The notes below the pieces were generated by a model. It did no database searches and was not told the DNA's origin. It saw only the letters and a program-made list of their open reading frames with translations. The translations under genes and the position numbers were made by a program. From contig NW_004624742.1 in NCBI RefSeq assembly GCF_000247695.1, positions 3,245,363 through 3,309,362 of the forward strand: 64,000 bases of DNA, in the 5' to 3' direction. Every line of letters begins with the position of its first letter. The stretch's first letter is position 1. Shown piece after piece: positions 19,901 through 30,660 of the stretch. Origin of the DNA: Heterocephalus glaber (taxonomy: Eukaryota > Chordata > Mammalia > Rodentia > Bathyergidae).

Positions 19901-20256
19901 ATTCACTTCTGAGCTTGTAGCACCAGTGAGTAAGGATTAATATTTGTGTAAGTCTTTGTGGTGACCTCAGAGGTGTCTAGAAACATGGCCTGGTTCTTAG
20001 TAAGCTGTTCCCCTGTCAACCACAAGTAACCTTGTATTAAAAATAGCCCCAATAGAGAATTAGGAATTCTAGTTTTTGTCTTAAGGTTAGTTTTGTGGCT
20101 TTTTATGTTAGCATAGCTATAGCCACTATTGCCCTCAGGTAGGGTGGTCATCCAGATACCACTCCATCTAACTTTTTTGAAAAATATGCCACTGGGCAGG
20201 GTTCCTGTTCCAGCTTTTGGGACAAGACACCCAAAGCAATTCTTCTCTTTTCTCAT

Positions 20257-20283
20257 ACATACATACATACATACATACATCAG
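20257..20283 (+). repeat. (CATA)n microsatellite
   Basis: About six to seven units of 'cata' lie inside ERV B, between the RT and RNase H remnants. ERV A has no equivalent because that region is deleted. Confidence 0.9.
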
Positions 20284-20539
20284 ATATTCCTTGTGCTGGA
20301 GCCTAAGGGCATGTTTTATTCCTTGAAAATCATTGTCAGTCACTTCTGTCCATTTAGGGTTCAGACTCAGGATCTTTGACAGCCTCATATAAAAGCTGTG
20401 CCATTAGTTCAAAATTAGTTCAAGATTTGTTAGAAGCTGACCATTCCCAGGAAGGAACAAAGTTATTGTTTGGTAGAGATGGGCCTGAGATTATAGATAG
20501 CCCAGATCTTGTCCCTAGAGAGTTGTCATTTCCTAATGT

Positions 20540-20905
20540 TTAAGAATGTATCTGAATACCAGAACTCTGAAGGGATATCTTAGCCTTTCTATTTGAGACT
20601 TCATATCCATTTTTAGCTAGAAAATTGAGAGTTTGGATAGTATTATTGCTGGATAGCTCCCATGTTGGGCTGCAGATTAGAATACCACCTTTGTACTGTA
20701 GAATGGTGTCCTGTATAAGCTCTAGGTTCCTTAAGTCCTTTTCTAGTGCCTGAGCAAAAAGATGAGGGCTATCTCTAAAGCCCTGGGTGAGAACTGTTTG
20801 AGTATATTGTTTTTCCTTTGACATGGAATTTTCACATCCAAAGCCAAACAGCAACTGGGACTCTGGATGGAGAGGAATAGGTAAGAAAGCATCTTTGAGG
20901 TCCAA
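20540..20905 (-). pseudogene. pol: ERV B reverse transcriptase remnant with YKGG in place of the catalytic motif
   Basis: The 121-codon frame starts 'MDLKDAFLPIPLHPESQLLF', a clear class I retroviral RT palm segment with the first catalytic aspartate region. It continues with 'LTQGFRDSPHLFAQALEKDL'. At the Y-x-D-D position it reads 'ILQYKGGILICSP', so both catalytic aspartates are gone. It then follows 'TLNFLAKNGYEVS'. It is about one sixth of a full RT-RNase H length and is not functional. Confidence 0.92.
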
Positions 20906-21229
20906 GTCTGAGAATCAATTTATGTCTCTGAACATTTGGGAGAGGATTGTATATGGATATTCTGCTAGGGGGTGGACTGGTATTATAGCCTCATTAATGA
21001 GATGAAGGTTTGTACCATTAGATAGTCTTCTGAACATTTTATTACAGGTTAGATGGGAGTGTTGCAAGGAAACTGACAGGGCCACAGAAAGTCATGTTTG
21101 AGAAACTTATTTATGAGTGCCCAGAAGCTTCTATGGGCTTCTTCTTTGGTTGGATATTGTTTTCAGTTGGGAAATTGACTGGAATCTTTTAGTTCTATAA
21201 CTACCAGCATTGCTTAACTTCCTCTCCCA

Positions 21230-21640
21230 GCTACTGTATTCCATTATACCATGGGGCAGGATCTACCTTCTGGCTAATTAGGTCAGGGAGGCCTGATGTA
21301 GTCTCATCAGGTAAAATCCTCTTTAGCCTTTATTAGAATCAGAGAACTGGCCCTGATTTTATTAGTAAGTCTCTTCTTAGTAAGAGAATAGGACAACATG
21401 GGAAATTAAAAGCTTATGGTTTAACATTTGACCTTTGAATTTATATGTCAAAGCAGGAGTAAAGAAGCTCTGACTAGGGCTCCCCTTAACCCCAATTATG
21501 GCTATAGATCTAGAGAAGGGTTTTCCAGGGAAGGAAGAGTTTTCCAGAGTAAGTCATCCCTGTATCCAAAAGGAATTGAGTTTGCTTACCTATGTCATCC
21601 AGCATTCCTCCCAGGAGATGTAGGTCTGTGGACAGGGGCA
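21230..21640 (-). pseudogene. pro: ERV B protease remnant with DTG retained
   Basis: The end of a 124-codon minus frame (21510-21884) reads 'GKQTQFLLDTGMTYSG'. The active-site Asp-Thr-Gly codons lie at 21558-21566. The rest of the protease follows in another phase and aligns with ERV A 12797-13060 (shared 'ctaattaggtca' and 'caggtaaaatc'). The frameshift near 21510 breaks the protein. Confidence 0.85.
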
Positions 21641-21699
21641 TTTTACTTTGCCCCGGGGCTTGTTTAGTCCCGTTCCTCAGAGTGGGAGGTGAGGGTTTT

Positions 21700-23200
21700 G
21701 GCTGGCCTAGACCCTCCACGAGAAGAGGGAAAGTTAATCCTCCACTGCCATTAATCAGGCACATCAACCAGCTGACACATAGAGCAAGGCCTGGGCAGCA
21801 GCCTAGTACAGTCACATACCTAATGACCAGTGTCCTTGCATTTACAAAAAGAATTCTTTTCTTGATTGGCCCTTGGTTTTCCATTGGATGACTTGGGTGA
21901 GTTTAAAGCATTGCCAATTGCAACAGCCATAATTTTGGCCTGCCTTTTTTTCTCAGTTTCTCTCCTTTTCATCCTCCTCTAGATTCCAACTGTTGAACAC
22001 AAAAAAGGCTATGTCCAGCATTTGGGTCACAGAGGTCTGGAGCCCATCTGAAGTTTTTGTAATTTGCACTGAATATCTAGGCGTGATTGACTAATGAAAT
22101 GCTATCTCATTAGTGCCTGTCTTTCCTTGGAAGTTGGATCTAAGTTTGTGTATTTATGAAAAGCTTCTCCTAATCAACTATGAAAGATAGCTGGATTTTC
22201 TTCTTTGCCCTGTGTAACCTCTCTCATCATGTTATAATTAACAGGTTTCTTAAAATGCATTTTTTTACTCCCATAATAACAATAGTTCTGGACCTCATAC
22301 TTAGTCTATCCCCAGTATTGTGGTCTCCATTTGGTCTTGTCAGAGGGACAGTAACCTCTCTGGGCTGAATCCCTTCTCTTTTTGCAATATATTATTCATC
22401 TGTGGTACATCAAGTGGCGAAAACAAATTGGACATCTCAGCATGAGAGGTCAAAAGCAAATTTTGGTCAAATTTGAAACCCATCTGCAAATCTTCTACGA
22501 TCTTCTGAAAATCAATCTAAACATTCTTCGCATTATGGGATATCTGCTACTTAAAATGAACCCTGGATTTGAGAGGTCCCCTCTACCACTGGGAACTTTC
22601 TTAGTATATGTGCTGCTGAAGCGAGCACTACTGGGAACTTTCTTAAGGGAAGAATGAGCTGTGAGTTGGAAGAGTAAGAAACTCCACTCTTAGCATGTCC
22701 TGCAGGGCTTAAAGCTGTGTGAGGAGCATGAGGAAAGTCCTGGAAACTACTGGGTCTCTCTGGGGAGCTAGCCTCTGATGGAGTTTCTGTCACTTGGAGA
22801 GGGTGGGACTGATTTACCAGCCTGAAGATTATAAGGAGGACTTTGAGGAGAACTTCCAGTGTGGTTTCTTTCTTATTAAATGGGTGGGGGAGACCCACAT
22901 CTCCCTGAGAGATCAGAGGGGGTCTGAGGGTGGGATAACTAATAATATTAATCTCCTCTTTATGGGCTTAAGTATCAATCTCTTAGGTCTTTAAGTACCA
23001 TATCTCTTGACCTATGATAGAGTCATAAAAGCCTGAACATAAGGGATTTCATACCAGTTTCCTTGCCTTTAACAGAAAAGATCTAACTGAAGAATAATAT
23101 TGTAATTTGGACTGCCATTCTGTTCCCATCTTCTGCCATTTCTTAGTTCATACTGGATCTTAATGGTATTGTAATAGAAGATAAGTTATTTTTTTCTCAG
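21700..23200 (-). pseudogene. gag: ERV B gag remnant (matrix, capsid, nucleocapsid regions)
   Basis: Near 23030-23070 the minus strand encodes 'WYEIPYVQAFM', the matrix motif also seen in ERV A. The segment at about 21980-22040 encodes the capsid end ('FCVQQL' type). The nucleocapsid region near 21720-21790 is too degraded to show an intact CCHC knuckle. A U6 fragment interrupts the capsid part at 22604. Many stops and shifts are present. Confidence 0.75.
22604..22629 (-). pseudogene. RNU6: U6 snRNA 5'-end fragment, tail-less retrocopy
   Basis: Plus strand 'tatatgtgctgctgaagcga' followed by 'gcac' is the reverse complement of U6 nt 1-25 with one C-to-T type change. It is flanked by the exact 16-bp repeat 'actgggaactttctta' at 22588-22603 and 22630-22645. 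There is no tail. It sits inside ERV B gag, so it is younger than the provirus. Confidence 0.96.
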
Positions 23201-23280
23201 ATGGTCAGGATCAAATGGTTTCCAGTTATTAAGGCTACAGCTTAATGGTGAGATTGGTACTTCCCATGGTGCTTCATAGG

Positions 23281-23283
<3 letters not shown>

Positions 23284-23331
<48 letters not shown>
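23284..23331 (+). repeat. (GA)n microsatellite, about 24 units
   Basis: An uninterrupted GA run lies in the ERV B gag-leader region. In the minus frame it gives a Ser-Leu repeat, which is not a real protein feature. Confidence 0.98.
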
Positions 23332-23333
<2 letters not shown>

Positions 23334-23834
23334 TCCATATAGAAGGATGAAGACTCACTGAGCTTTGAGGCCTCATGCACAAACTCAAATTGCCCTATCA
23401 GATGTCTCTGGTGAAGTGAGCTGAGCGGCACAGGTGCCTTTTTTTTCCTCTTAGGTCTCTCCATAGCCTGCAGCCCACTGTGACCCCTTAAAAACCATGG
23501 TGGAGCCCCCTACTGGGTCCATCTACTTGAGAAACTGTATGCCCCCCATTTTTTCTAATAATAAAAGACTTTGGTAATTATTTTTTAAGGAGTAGAGATA
23601 GAAGCCTATTCCCTAGCATTTTAAGAAAAAACCCTTGGAAAGTTCCAAGTACAAAGGTAAGGTCTCTTACCTATTTACTAAAATATTCCAATTGTACTTC
23701 CACATACTCACAGCTGAATAGGTTGACCTTCACTGTCTGTTCCCCTTGTTCTGCTCAAGCCCTCAGCTAATTTCTAAATTACCCAGATTTCTATTAGAAG
23801 AAGCCGGGAGGGAATCTACCAAGATTTACCTTTA

Positions 23835-23957
23835 GTTTTTTTGTTGTTGTTGTTTTGTTTTCTTCTGTTTTGTTTTGTTTTTGGTACCAGGGATTGAACT
23901 TGGGTCCTTGTGCTTGCGAGGCAGGTGGCAGAACCACTGAGCTAAATCCCCCGGCCC
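23835..23957 (-). mobile_element. ID-related tRNA-SINE in ERV B leader, antisense
   Basis: A long T/G head, 'ggtaccagggattgaacttg' to 'gagctaaatcccccggcc', with 'ctaccaagattta' repeated on both sides. Confidence 0.93.
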
Positions 23958-24534
23958 TTCTACCAAGATTTAGAAAGATGGGAAGAGCCCCATATGTGCC
24001 TCAAAAGTGGAGACCATAGCTCTTTATCTATAAGGGTGAGATTTCCTGATGTCCATAAGGATAATTGGGAAATGTGACAGAAAGGTGAATTAGGATGGCT
24101 CCCTGAAGTTTCAGGAAATGGGGCCCTGAAGTAAGTGACTCACTACAGATAGAAGGTCATCTAGTGTAAAATTAAAATGAGACTTTGATTATGGTGAGCA
24201 CAAAAAGGGGCAGGTTGAGGTAGGTGGTCACCAAGTTACCGATAGCTATTCCACCCAAAAAGAATGAGAAAGCTGAATAAAATATTTGGAAGAACAAAGG
24301 TGTGAAAGTAAAAGAGACATATCAAATTTTAGGTCACACACACAAGGAACCTACATGATGCATTTTCTTGTACCTGGCAGAACCTAAAATGGTCGGTTCT
24401 ATGACAGTTAGTGGCAGATGCCCTAGCTACTTTTAACTGTCTGACTCGTGCCCACAATGAGTGGCCAAAAATGGAAGAGGAGAGAAAAAGAAAACAAACA
24501 AACAAACAAAAACAACTTTCTCCAATGGGATCAT

Positions 24535-24552
24535 CTCCTGACTTGCTCACCA
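24535..24552 (-). other. ERV B primer-binding site, tRNA-Arg type
   Basis: The minus strand reads 'tggtgagcaagtcaggag', five bases from the 5' LTR edge. It differs at three of 18 positions from the complement of the tRNA-Arg 3' end ('TGGCGAGCCAGCCAGGAG'). The few bases after it continue to resemble the T-arm complement. Confidence 0.82.
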
Positions 24553-24557
24553 AGAAA

Positions 24558-25176
24558 TGTTACTGATTGGGCTGGGGATTTAGCTCAGTGGTTTCACGGC
24601 CTGCTGCGCAAGCGCAAAGACCCGAGTTCGATCCCCGGTACAAAAAAAAAAAAAAAAAGTGCAAAAAAAAAGAAATGTTACTGATTAATGAGTCCTCAGG
24701 AAATTCTTTCCAGGTTCTTGATGTCCTGAACAAAGTATTGGACAAAACACACAGAAAAGGTAGTGGAGAGGTGGATTTACTGAAAATAGAAAAGAAGTGC
24801 ATTTTATAGAGTGAGAGTGGGCCAGTGAACAGACTTACAGTGGCCATAGGGATAAGGGAAAGGGGCCTTTCATACCTGGAGTTTTTGGATTGGGTCCTTC
24901 CTCATCCAAATAAGGCACTGGGGTAGTTGTCCTATCAAAAATTCACTTGGTCTGTCACCAGACTTAAACTGTCCTACCTACTCACTTGGTTTTATGTCAA
25001 ATGTAAATGAAGAATTGAAAATAGCACTTTTGTGATTGATACCACACACAGCGCTCAGGAACTGCAGAGTAATTCTGAGTCCTGTGTTCTGCACATGCTC
25101 CCTAGGTATCCGTGATTTCAAAATATTTTGCCTAGTTGTTAAACCGGTTCGCCCCAGCCCTGATCTCCTACCTCCA
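24558..25176 (-). repeat. ERV B 5' LTR (interrupted by a SINE)
   Basis: The LTR starts at 'tgttactgatt', is split by a SINE at 24569, resumes at 24676 after the duplicated target, and ends near 'cctcca' at 25176. It is about 0.5 kb without the insert. It aligns with the 3' LTR at 16769-17192 but carries extra blocks. Confidence 0.85.
24569..24669 (+). mobile_element. ID-related tRNA-SINE in ERV B 5' LTR
   Basis: A near full-length copy: 'gggctggggatttagctcag', 'ctgctgcgcaagcgcaaaga', 'cgagttcgatccccggta', then an A tail. A 17-bp duplication, 'aagaaatgttactgatt', lies at 24552-24568 and 24670-24686. A-box and B-box Pol III promoter sequences are visible. Confidence 0.97.
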
Positions 25177-25630
25177 TGCCTATACATTGAAAAGTGCTGA
25201 ATACTTCTCAAACACTAGCACACCACATAGCTACCAGATCAGGTAAGTTCAGACTCTCTTTCTTCCCTGGATCAGTTTTCATGTGAGTATTGTCCACTAG
25301 GTCGCTGTATCCTGTCTGTGTCTTTCCTCCCCACTCTGTCAGGCTGCTATGCTGCCTCTGCCATGTCACTGCCATCACTGCCATGGACTCAAAGCCAGTG
25401 CACTCTTTCTTGCCCTCTGTTCCAATAACCTGAATCTCTGGTTCTTTCCAGAACTCTATCTGTCCATTATTGAACTTGAGTACATTCCTTCTGCACCAAC
25501 CTCTCTGAGTAGCTGCTGTTCACCAAGTTGCAGGGAAACTAGAAAATGCTGCCTGCTCCTTTTTGTCATCTTGGTTCCCTAATGGCGAAGACCATTCTGG
25601 CTAATTCCAGCTAAAAAGGGTCAGAGTTGT
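25177..25630. other. Unclassified, between ERV B and ERV C env
   Basis: No gene recognised. Its position, just past the end of a decayed env gene, suggests it could be the U3 part of an ERV C 3' LTR split by ERV B, but this is only inference. A 77-codon frame lacks motifs. Confidence 0.3.
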
Positions 25631-25679
25631 GATCAGCAGTCAGTGTTACTGTACAGAGAGTCTATCTAAAGGGCCTCGA

Positions 25680-25910
25680 TACGTGCCAGGCATTGTCATC
25701 TTGGTAGCTGTATAGCTTTGAGTCTGTAGGAGACAAAGCCAAAGAAACAGTTAATACATGGACCAAATAATAAGGTCAGAAGGATTGCTATGAATATACC
25801 CAACAAGAGTTTCCACTGGAAGGAACTAGTAATAGCCTCCCACAAAGAGGATAAGGAGAAGGTCCAGGGGACTTCAGAATCCCAACATAGAAATCCTATT
25901 GTATAGTTTA
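25680..25910 (-). pseudogene. env: ERV C env transmembrane subunit remnant
   Basis: On the minus strand a hydrophobic anchor, 'GIFIAILLTLLFGPCI', followed by 'VSYRLKAIQL', is typical of the membrane anchor and short cytoplasmic tail of gammaretroviral envelope proteins. Upstream the frame is broken, and the surface subunit is not recognisable. There is no evidence for an intact envelope protein. Confidence 0.72.
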
Positions 25911-28900
25911 GCAGTTATAAGCTGTTTACAAGGTTGATCTGGTGGATCCCAGTAAAAGAAGTCTAGCACATTTGTCATTGGTTCCATTTGTATGACAGCT
26001 TGGAGTTGACAGCCTCTAGGCAAGAGTAAACAAAACTTTTAAGAAATTAGAGCATGTACAGTCTAAGCATGAGCACATTAGAATGGAAGGGCAGGTTCGG
26101 GAGAAAGTTGCACTTAGAAATTGAAATAGTGATTATAACCTGGTGGCTCTTATAGATCCTACCATAGTTTTTTCCGGACGACCCATAATCGTGGTCAGCT
26201 ACTAGTGTAGCTAGAAACTGCCAGAATGTGTCAGTGACTGGAGCCCCTTTTTATATCTAGCTTTATTACTATGGCATAATTTTATACCTCCTTTCGTTAT
26301 TCTTTTCTGCTGGGTGTTTAAGACCAAGTTAAAGTGAGACTTGTGTCAATCAGTATGAACCTCTTGCTATCTATCAAGGTCAGTTAAGTCTCCTCAGGCC
26401 ATTACTTTGGAACCATGCATAGAGCCTCTCAGCTCCTCTGTCAGTGTCAGCCATCAGGATGGGTCACAGCCTTGCTTGACCATGTTGCTTTCAGTGAAAG
26501 CATGGGAGATTTTTTTCCTCTTTGTGATCTTCCTTTGGCACAGGGTACATTTGTCCTCTGGTGCCCAGCAATCTCCCTGCTCAGGAGGTTGAGTTTCTTA
26601 CCAAAGATGTAGGATCCTGCAGGAAAGGTTCCTTTGTGTCCTGGATCTTTGTTGACCTTGAGGGGCCAGGGCCAAAATATTGGCTGTCCTCATAGCCCAG
26701 TTACCTGTCTAGTTTTGGTCTCCAAACTTTAGTTGTTGAACACCCAGTAGAGAAGATCAGTGACATAAGTATTTCAGTAGGAGCAGTGAGCTTACCTATT
26801 ATACTTTTGAAGTATAAAGCACAGTTAGAGGGCTGTTATTTCTTACGAATCATGGTCATTTTAGTAGTTGAATCCCTGTAGAATGTTAACAGACAACAGT
26901 TATATATTATAGAGAACTTAACAAGAAGAGCCACACATAGTTTTTTGTATGACAATCATGATGACATTATTTTTGTAACACTTACATGTTCATATTAGTA
27001 CAGAATAGTCTTTCAGTCAGACACCTCCATCTGATCACAAGACATTATGTGACATAAAGAAAACTCTTATTTGTTATCCTTTGGTAGGATGCAATCTAAA
27101 GAGAACATACATATTGGCCTATAAATGTACCTTAGGAGTTCATAATGTCTAGCCTCTAATTTTAGTATGTAACATTGTTTCAACTGTTTGGTGACTGAAT
27201 ATCCCTAAGTGTGATGACACATATAACATACATCACGTAAGTTTTTAAGAAAACTATTATTTGACTGGTTTTCTCATGCTGGCTTGACATGTGCCTCTTA
27301 TCACAAGTAGATGGAGTGCAAGAGAAAGGCAGATACCCGAGTTTAAAAAGTTCATTACCATAAACAATATCCTAGAGGACTTGTATACCCGGAAGACATA
27401 TATATATACCATGAAACAACAATGAGTATCAGTTACATAAAACCCTTTGTCCCTTAATTTTGTTTTGTACCAAGAGGATTTTAAATAAAACTTTGTATTT
27501 CCACAGAAAACTTAGACAATGACCAATGTATACATATCACAATAATATGTTTAGCAATGTATTTCCCATGAGGCTATGGAAATTATTGGAGTCCCCTTTG
27601 TGAACAAAGGCTGGAATAAATTTTTCCAGGCAGCCACTCCTTTATTTACCAAGGGGAGTCCTGTCCTGTAGTTTTCCTAAGCCCAAGAGTCTTTATTTAA
27701 TTATCTTAACAAATTTTTAGATGACCTATGAGAGCCAGATCATAACAATGAAATACTTGGACCAATGAAAAATTCCCAAGTTATGCATACACAACAATAT
27801 GTACTGTATTTGTAAAACCAGTTGACATTATTTGGATAATCTGGCAATCTGGGGAAGCATATCTTTAATTATATTTATCTATAAGCCAACTTGAGTTACA
27901 GGCAAACATCTTTAAAAATCCAAAATACCAAAAGAAAAAAGCTCAAACCTAACAGCTGTATGTGTTGTAACAAATTTAACAGACAGACACACACACACAC
28001 ATAAGACAACTTGTTTATAAACCAGAGTGCACTCAGATGTATTTGGCCCAAGTTGAATTAAAAGAACTTTTATAATTTTTAGGTTTTTAACTATAAAACG
28101 ACTAGTCAGAACTTTGTAGGTCAATTAACAGAGATCTCTTGTAATAAGAGTCAAAAGGAGCAAAAATCTTCTACACCTATAAAAGTAAAAACAGTTAAGA
28201 TGGGCCCCAAGCTGATGGTTTTATCTGACTGGAATACCCAGCTATACAGGCTTCTCATGGTTGCTTTGATAGCCACAGTTGTTCAATAGCCACATGTAAT
28301 TGTTCCCTCTAAAGACACAGACCATTAAAGGTATTTTAACTATCTCCAGTGGGGATATATCTGCTCAGGCCAAGTTTGCATGTTGAAGAGACTAGATGAT
28401 ACTCTTTGGAGCTAAGTATGAATTTCAAACAGTGAGGGAAGAAGGCCTGCCAAGGCTCCAACCTGCTGTGCTGCAGATGTCTCCCTATGACAATTTTTCC
28501 CATTTTGAAAACAAACAAAGGAAAAGAAGGCATCCCTGTCTATCCCTCTTGTTCTGTGCCCAATCTAAGGCGCCCCTTAGACTTTATCTCATTCAGTGCC
28601 AGTGGCGGCTGACTAGAGGTGCAAGAAAGTGGCCAGAGCCAGGTTAGCTGTTCTCACCATTCTCTCATTTTGCCTGAGGGCCAAAAGACAGATAAATCTG
28701 GACTAAAACTTTTACATTTATTTTTTGAGAGTTTCAGGATTAAACCTAGACCAGTTTTCTATATGGCCCAGAGATAAGTGAAAGTCAGCTTTACTCTGGA
28801 AGGATTCCAGGGAGGGGAACTCACCATTCTGGAAGCTTTGTCTTGAAATCCAGCAGCCACAGAGGAGGGAAGTGCCTTGAACCAAACACTGTTGAGAACT

Positions 28901-29471
28901 TTGTTATTTCTCAGGAGCAGGGCAGTGGAGAAGGAACAGAAGAGTGCCTTTAAGTATGGCACAAGAAATAAATCTTAACCATCTTAGGTGTAGAAGGACA
29001 ATTAAGATCAGGAGCTTTTCCAGAGTGGATCTGTGATCCTTAGCAAGACATGTCTTCAAAGACAGAATCTATGATTGACTCCAACTGCCTTGCAAAACAG
29101 AAAAATCAAACCAATAAGCGAAGAACCCAAATGGCTGCTTTTTGCTTCTTGAAAGAGAATGAAAGTGTTTTGACTATACTGTTTAGGGCTTTTTTAAAAA
29201 TAAATTATTTTGAATCTATAATACCTAATTTATGATTTAAATACCCTACAGGCTATTGAGCAGGTCCCTGATCTTGTAGAAACACTCCCAAAGCCATGTC
29301 TCACCTTTTATTTACATACAAACTGAAACGGTGTCCTGTGGTAGGCACTTACAAGTGCTTGTTTGAGCTTCTGGAATGCAGTGCGGTCTGGGAACCAGGT
29401 TCCCAGGTTAAAATATGGGTGTCTGCCTCTTGGGTTTCTCGATAAGCTGATAGAAGGGTCACACAATCTCA
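25911..29471 (-). other. ERV C interior, highly decayed
   Basis: No intact domain is recognisable between the RT fragment and the env remnant. By position it should hold RNase H, integrase and env surface sequence. A short AC repeat lies near 27987-28001. All frames are short. Confidence 0.4.
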
Positions 29472-29780
29472 CTATATCCTGCTACCTGAAGGCCACAAAG
29501 GCCTATAATTTCTAGGAATGTCCTTAGCTGTTTTAGTCTTGGGCTGTGGAAAGGAAAGAATTGGTTTAATTCTTTCTTCCCCCAGTCTTTGGGTTCCCAT
29601 AGATATAATAAGGCCTAAATATTTTACCTCAAGGCTGCAAAGTTGTGCCTTAGATCCAGAAACATTATAACCCCTGTCTATTAGAAAATTTAGCAAAGCA
29701 CAGGTATCTTGGCTAGAAAAAGCTCTTCTGAGGGGCACATAACAGCATACCATCTACATATTGCAAGACTGAGTTGGGAA
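29472..29780 (-). pseudogene. pol: ERV C reverse transcriptase fragment, YVDG at the active site
   Basis: At 29749-29760 the minus strand encodes Tyr-Val-Asp-Gly, a one-residue change from the YVDD catalytic box. After a frameshift, the 93-codon frame follows RT with 'TCALLNFLIDRGYNVSGSKA' and 'VKYLGLIISMGTQRLGEERI'. This matches the RT palm end and thumb of class I retroviruses. The fragment ends near 29472. Confidence 0.92.
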
Positions 29781-30545
29781 AAATTATAGTATTTTCTTTT
29801 ATCAATCAGGATCTAGGGATGTGCTCATCTTTTTCCTGGTAAATAGTTGACAATTTAAAATAACTGAAGGGCTTAGTTCTCATGTTTCTAAGACTTTCAA
29901 GAATACATGCCTGAAAAATCTGTTCTATTTAATCTCCTATCTGATTAGCAGGCCAGTGGGGGTCTTGTTTAGGAACTGCTTGTGTTCCTGTGGGAACCAG
30001 TTATTCCCCTAGCTGCCTGTCTTTTGAGCTTCAAAAAATTAAGAAAATATTTGTCTCTACATGAAGTAGCAGCTTGTAATACTACTCGTCTCTCATTAGA
30101 AATCAATATTTGATTTAAGAGCAACATTATATCTTTCTAATCTAGTCCATAGGTCTGAGTAAGTCCTCTGAAGACCTCAATGTTCATATCAGGGTCATCT
30201 GAAAACTTAATCTTAGGTCTCATTTGATCTGTCTTAGATCACTGAGAGAAAAAGACACATGAACACAGGTAGTCCCATATTTGCCATTTACTTCCTGCAA
30301 GGGATGTTGTCTTTGAGGGACCTAAACAGCTTAGCTAAGGATGGATATAGCCTCATAGAGATTAATTATGACTGGCCTAGAAACTCCACCCTCAGCACCT
30401 GGTGGTCAAGGCTTAAAGTTGTCTTGGAAACTTTGTTTTCAGGTTCTAAAGGGTGAGGAGTAGCCTCAGGCTTAGAGGTACTGAATGTCTTAAGGGTGAG
30501 GTATCTCTCATTTTTCTATGGCACACATTTACATTTGAACACAAG
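29781..30545 (-). other. ERV C gag/pol junction, decayed
   Basis: Plus-strand 'aactccaccctcagcacc' followed by 'ggtcaaggcttaaag' (about 30386-30420) matches ERV B gag at 22680-22715 on the same strand. It places gag sequence only ~0.6 kb from the RT fragment, which implies a deletion of protease and the RT start. Confidence 0.55.
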
Positions 30546-30559
30546 CAAGAATTACTTCT

Positions 30560-30646
30560 TTTTTTTTTTTTTTGGTACCAGGGATAGAACTTGCATCCTT
30601 GCGCTTGCGCAGCAGGCGATGAAACCACTGAGCTAAATCCCCAGCC
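30560..30646 (-). mobile_element. ID-related tRNA-SINE in ERV C, antisense
   Basis: T run, 'ggtaccagggatagaact', 'cttgcgcagcaggcgatga', 'gagctaaatccccagccc'. The repeat 'caagaattacttct' flanks it at 30546-30559 and 30647-30660. Confidence 0.95.
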
Positions 30647-30660
30647 CAAGAATTACTTCT

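Larger units (their letters stand above)
16769..25176 (-). mobile_element. ERV B: class I endogenous retrovirus, gag-pro-pol remnants, no env seen
   Basis: An ~8.4-kb provirus on the minus strand, same family as ERV A. From high to low coordinate: 5' LTR (24558-25176, SINE inside), tRNA-Arg-type primer site, leader with a GA microsatellite, gag (about 23.2-21.7 kb), protease with DTG, RT with a lost YVDD-type motif, RNase H, integrase C-terminus ending near 18250, about 0.7 kb without recognisable env, polypurine tract and 3' LTR (16769-17192). Later insertions are an L1 3' end, three SINEs and two U6 fragments. No target duplication is evident at its ends. All frames are interrupted. Confidence 0.92.

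Noticed and set aside
19903..20388. 161-codon minus-strand frame
   Set aside because: It covers decayed ERV B pol plus a microsatellite (Tyr-Val-Cys-Met repeat) and shows no continuous pol homology. It is treated as part of the ERV B remnant, not a separate gene.
23186..23464. 92-codon minus frame with a long Ser-Leu repeat
   Set aside because: The repeat is simply the (GA)n microsatellite in translation.
24569..24669. Possible genuine tRNA gene, because A and B boxes are intact
   Set aside because: It has an A tail, a 17-bp target duplication and many siblings, and no proper acceptor-stem pairing, so it is a SINE.
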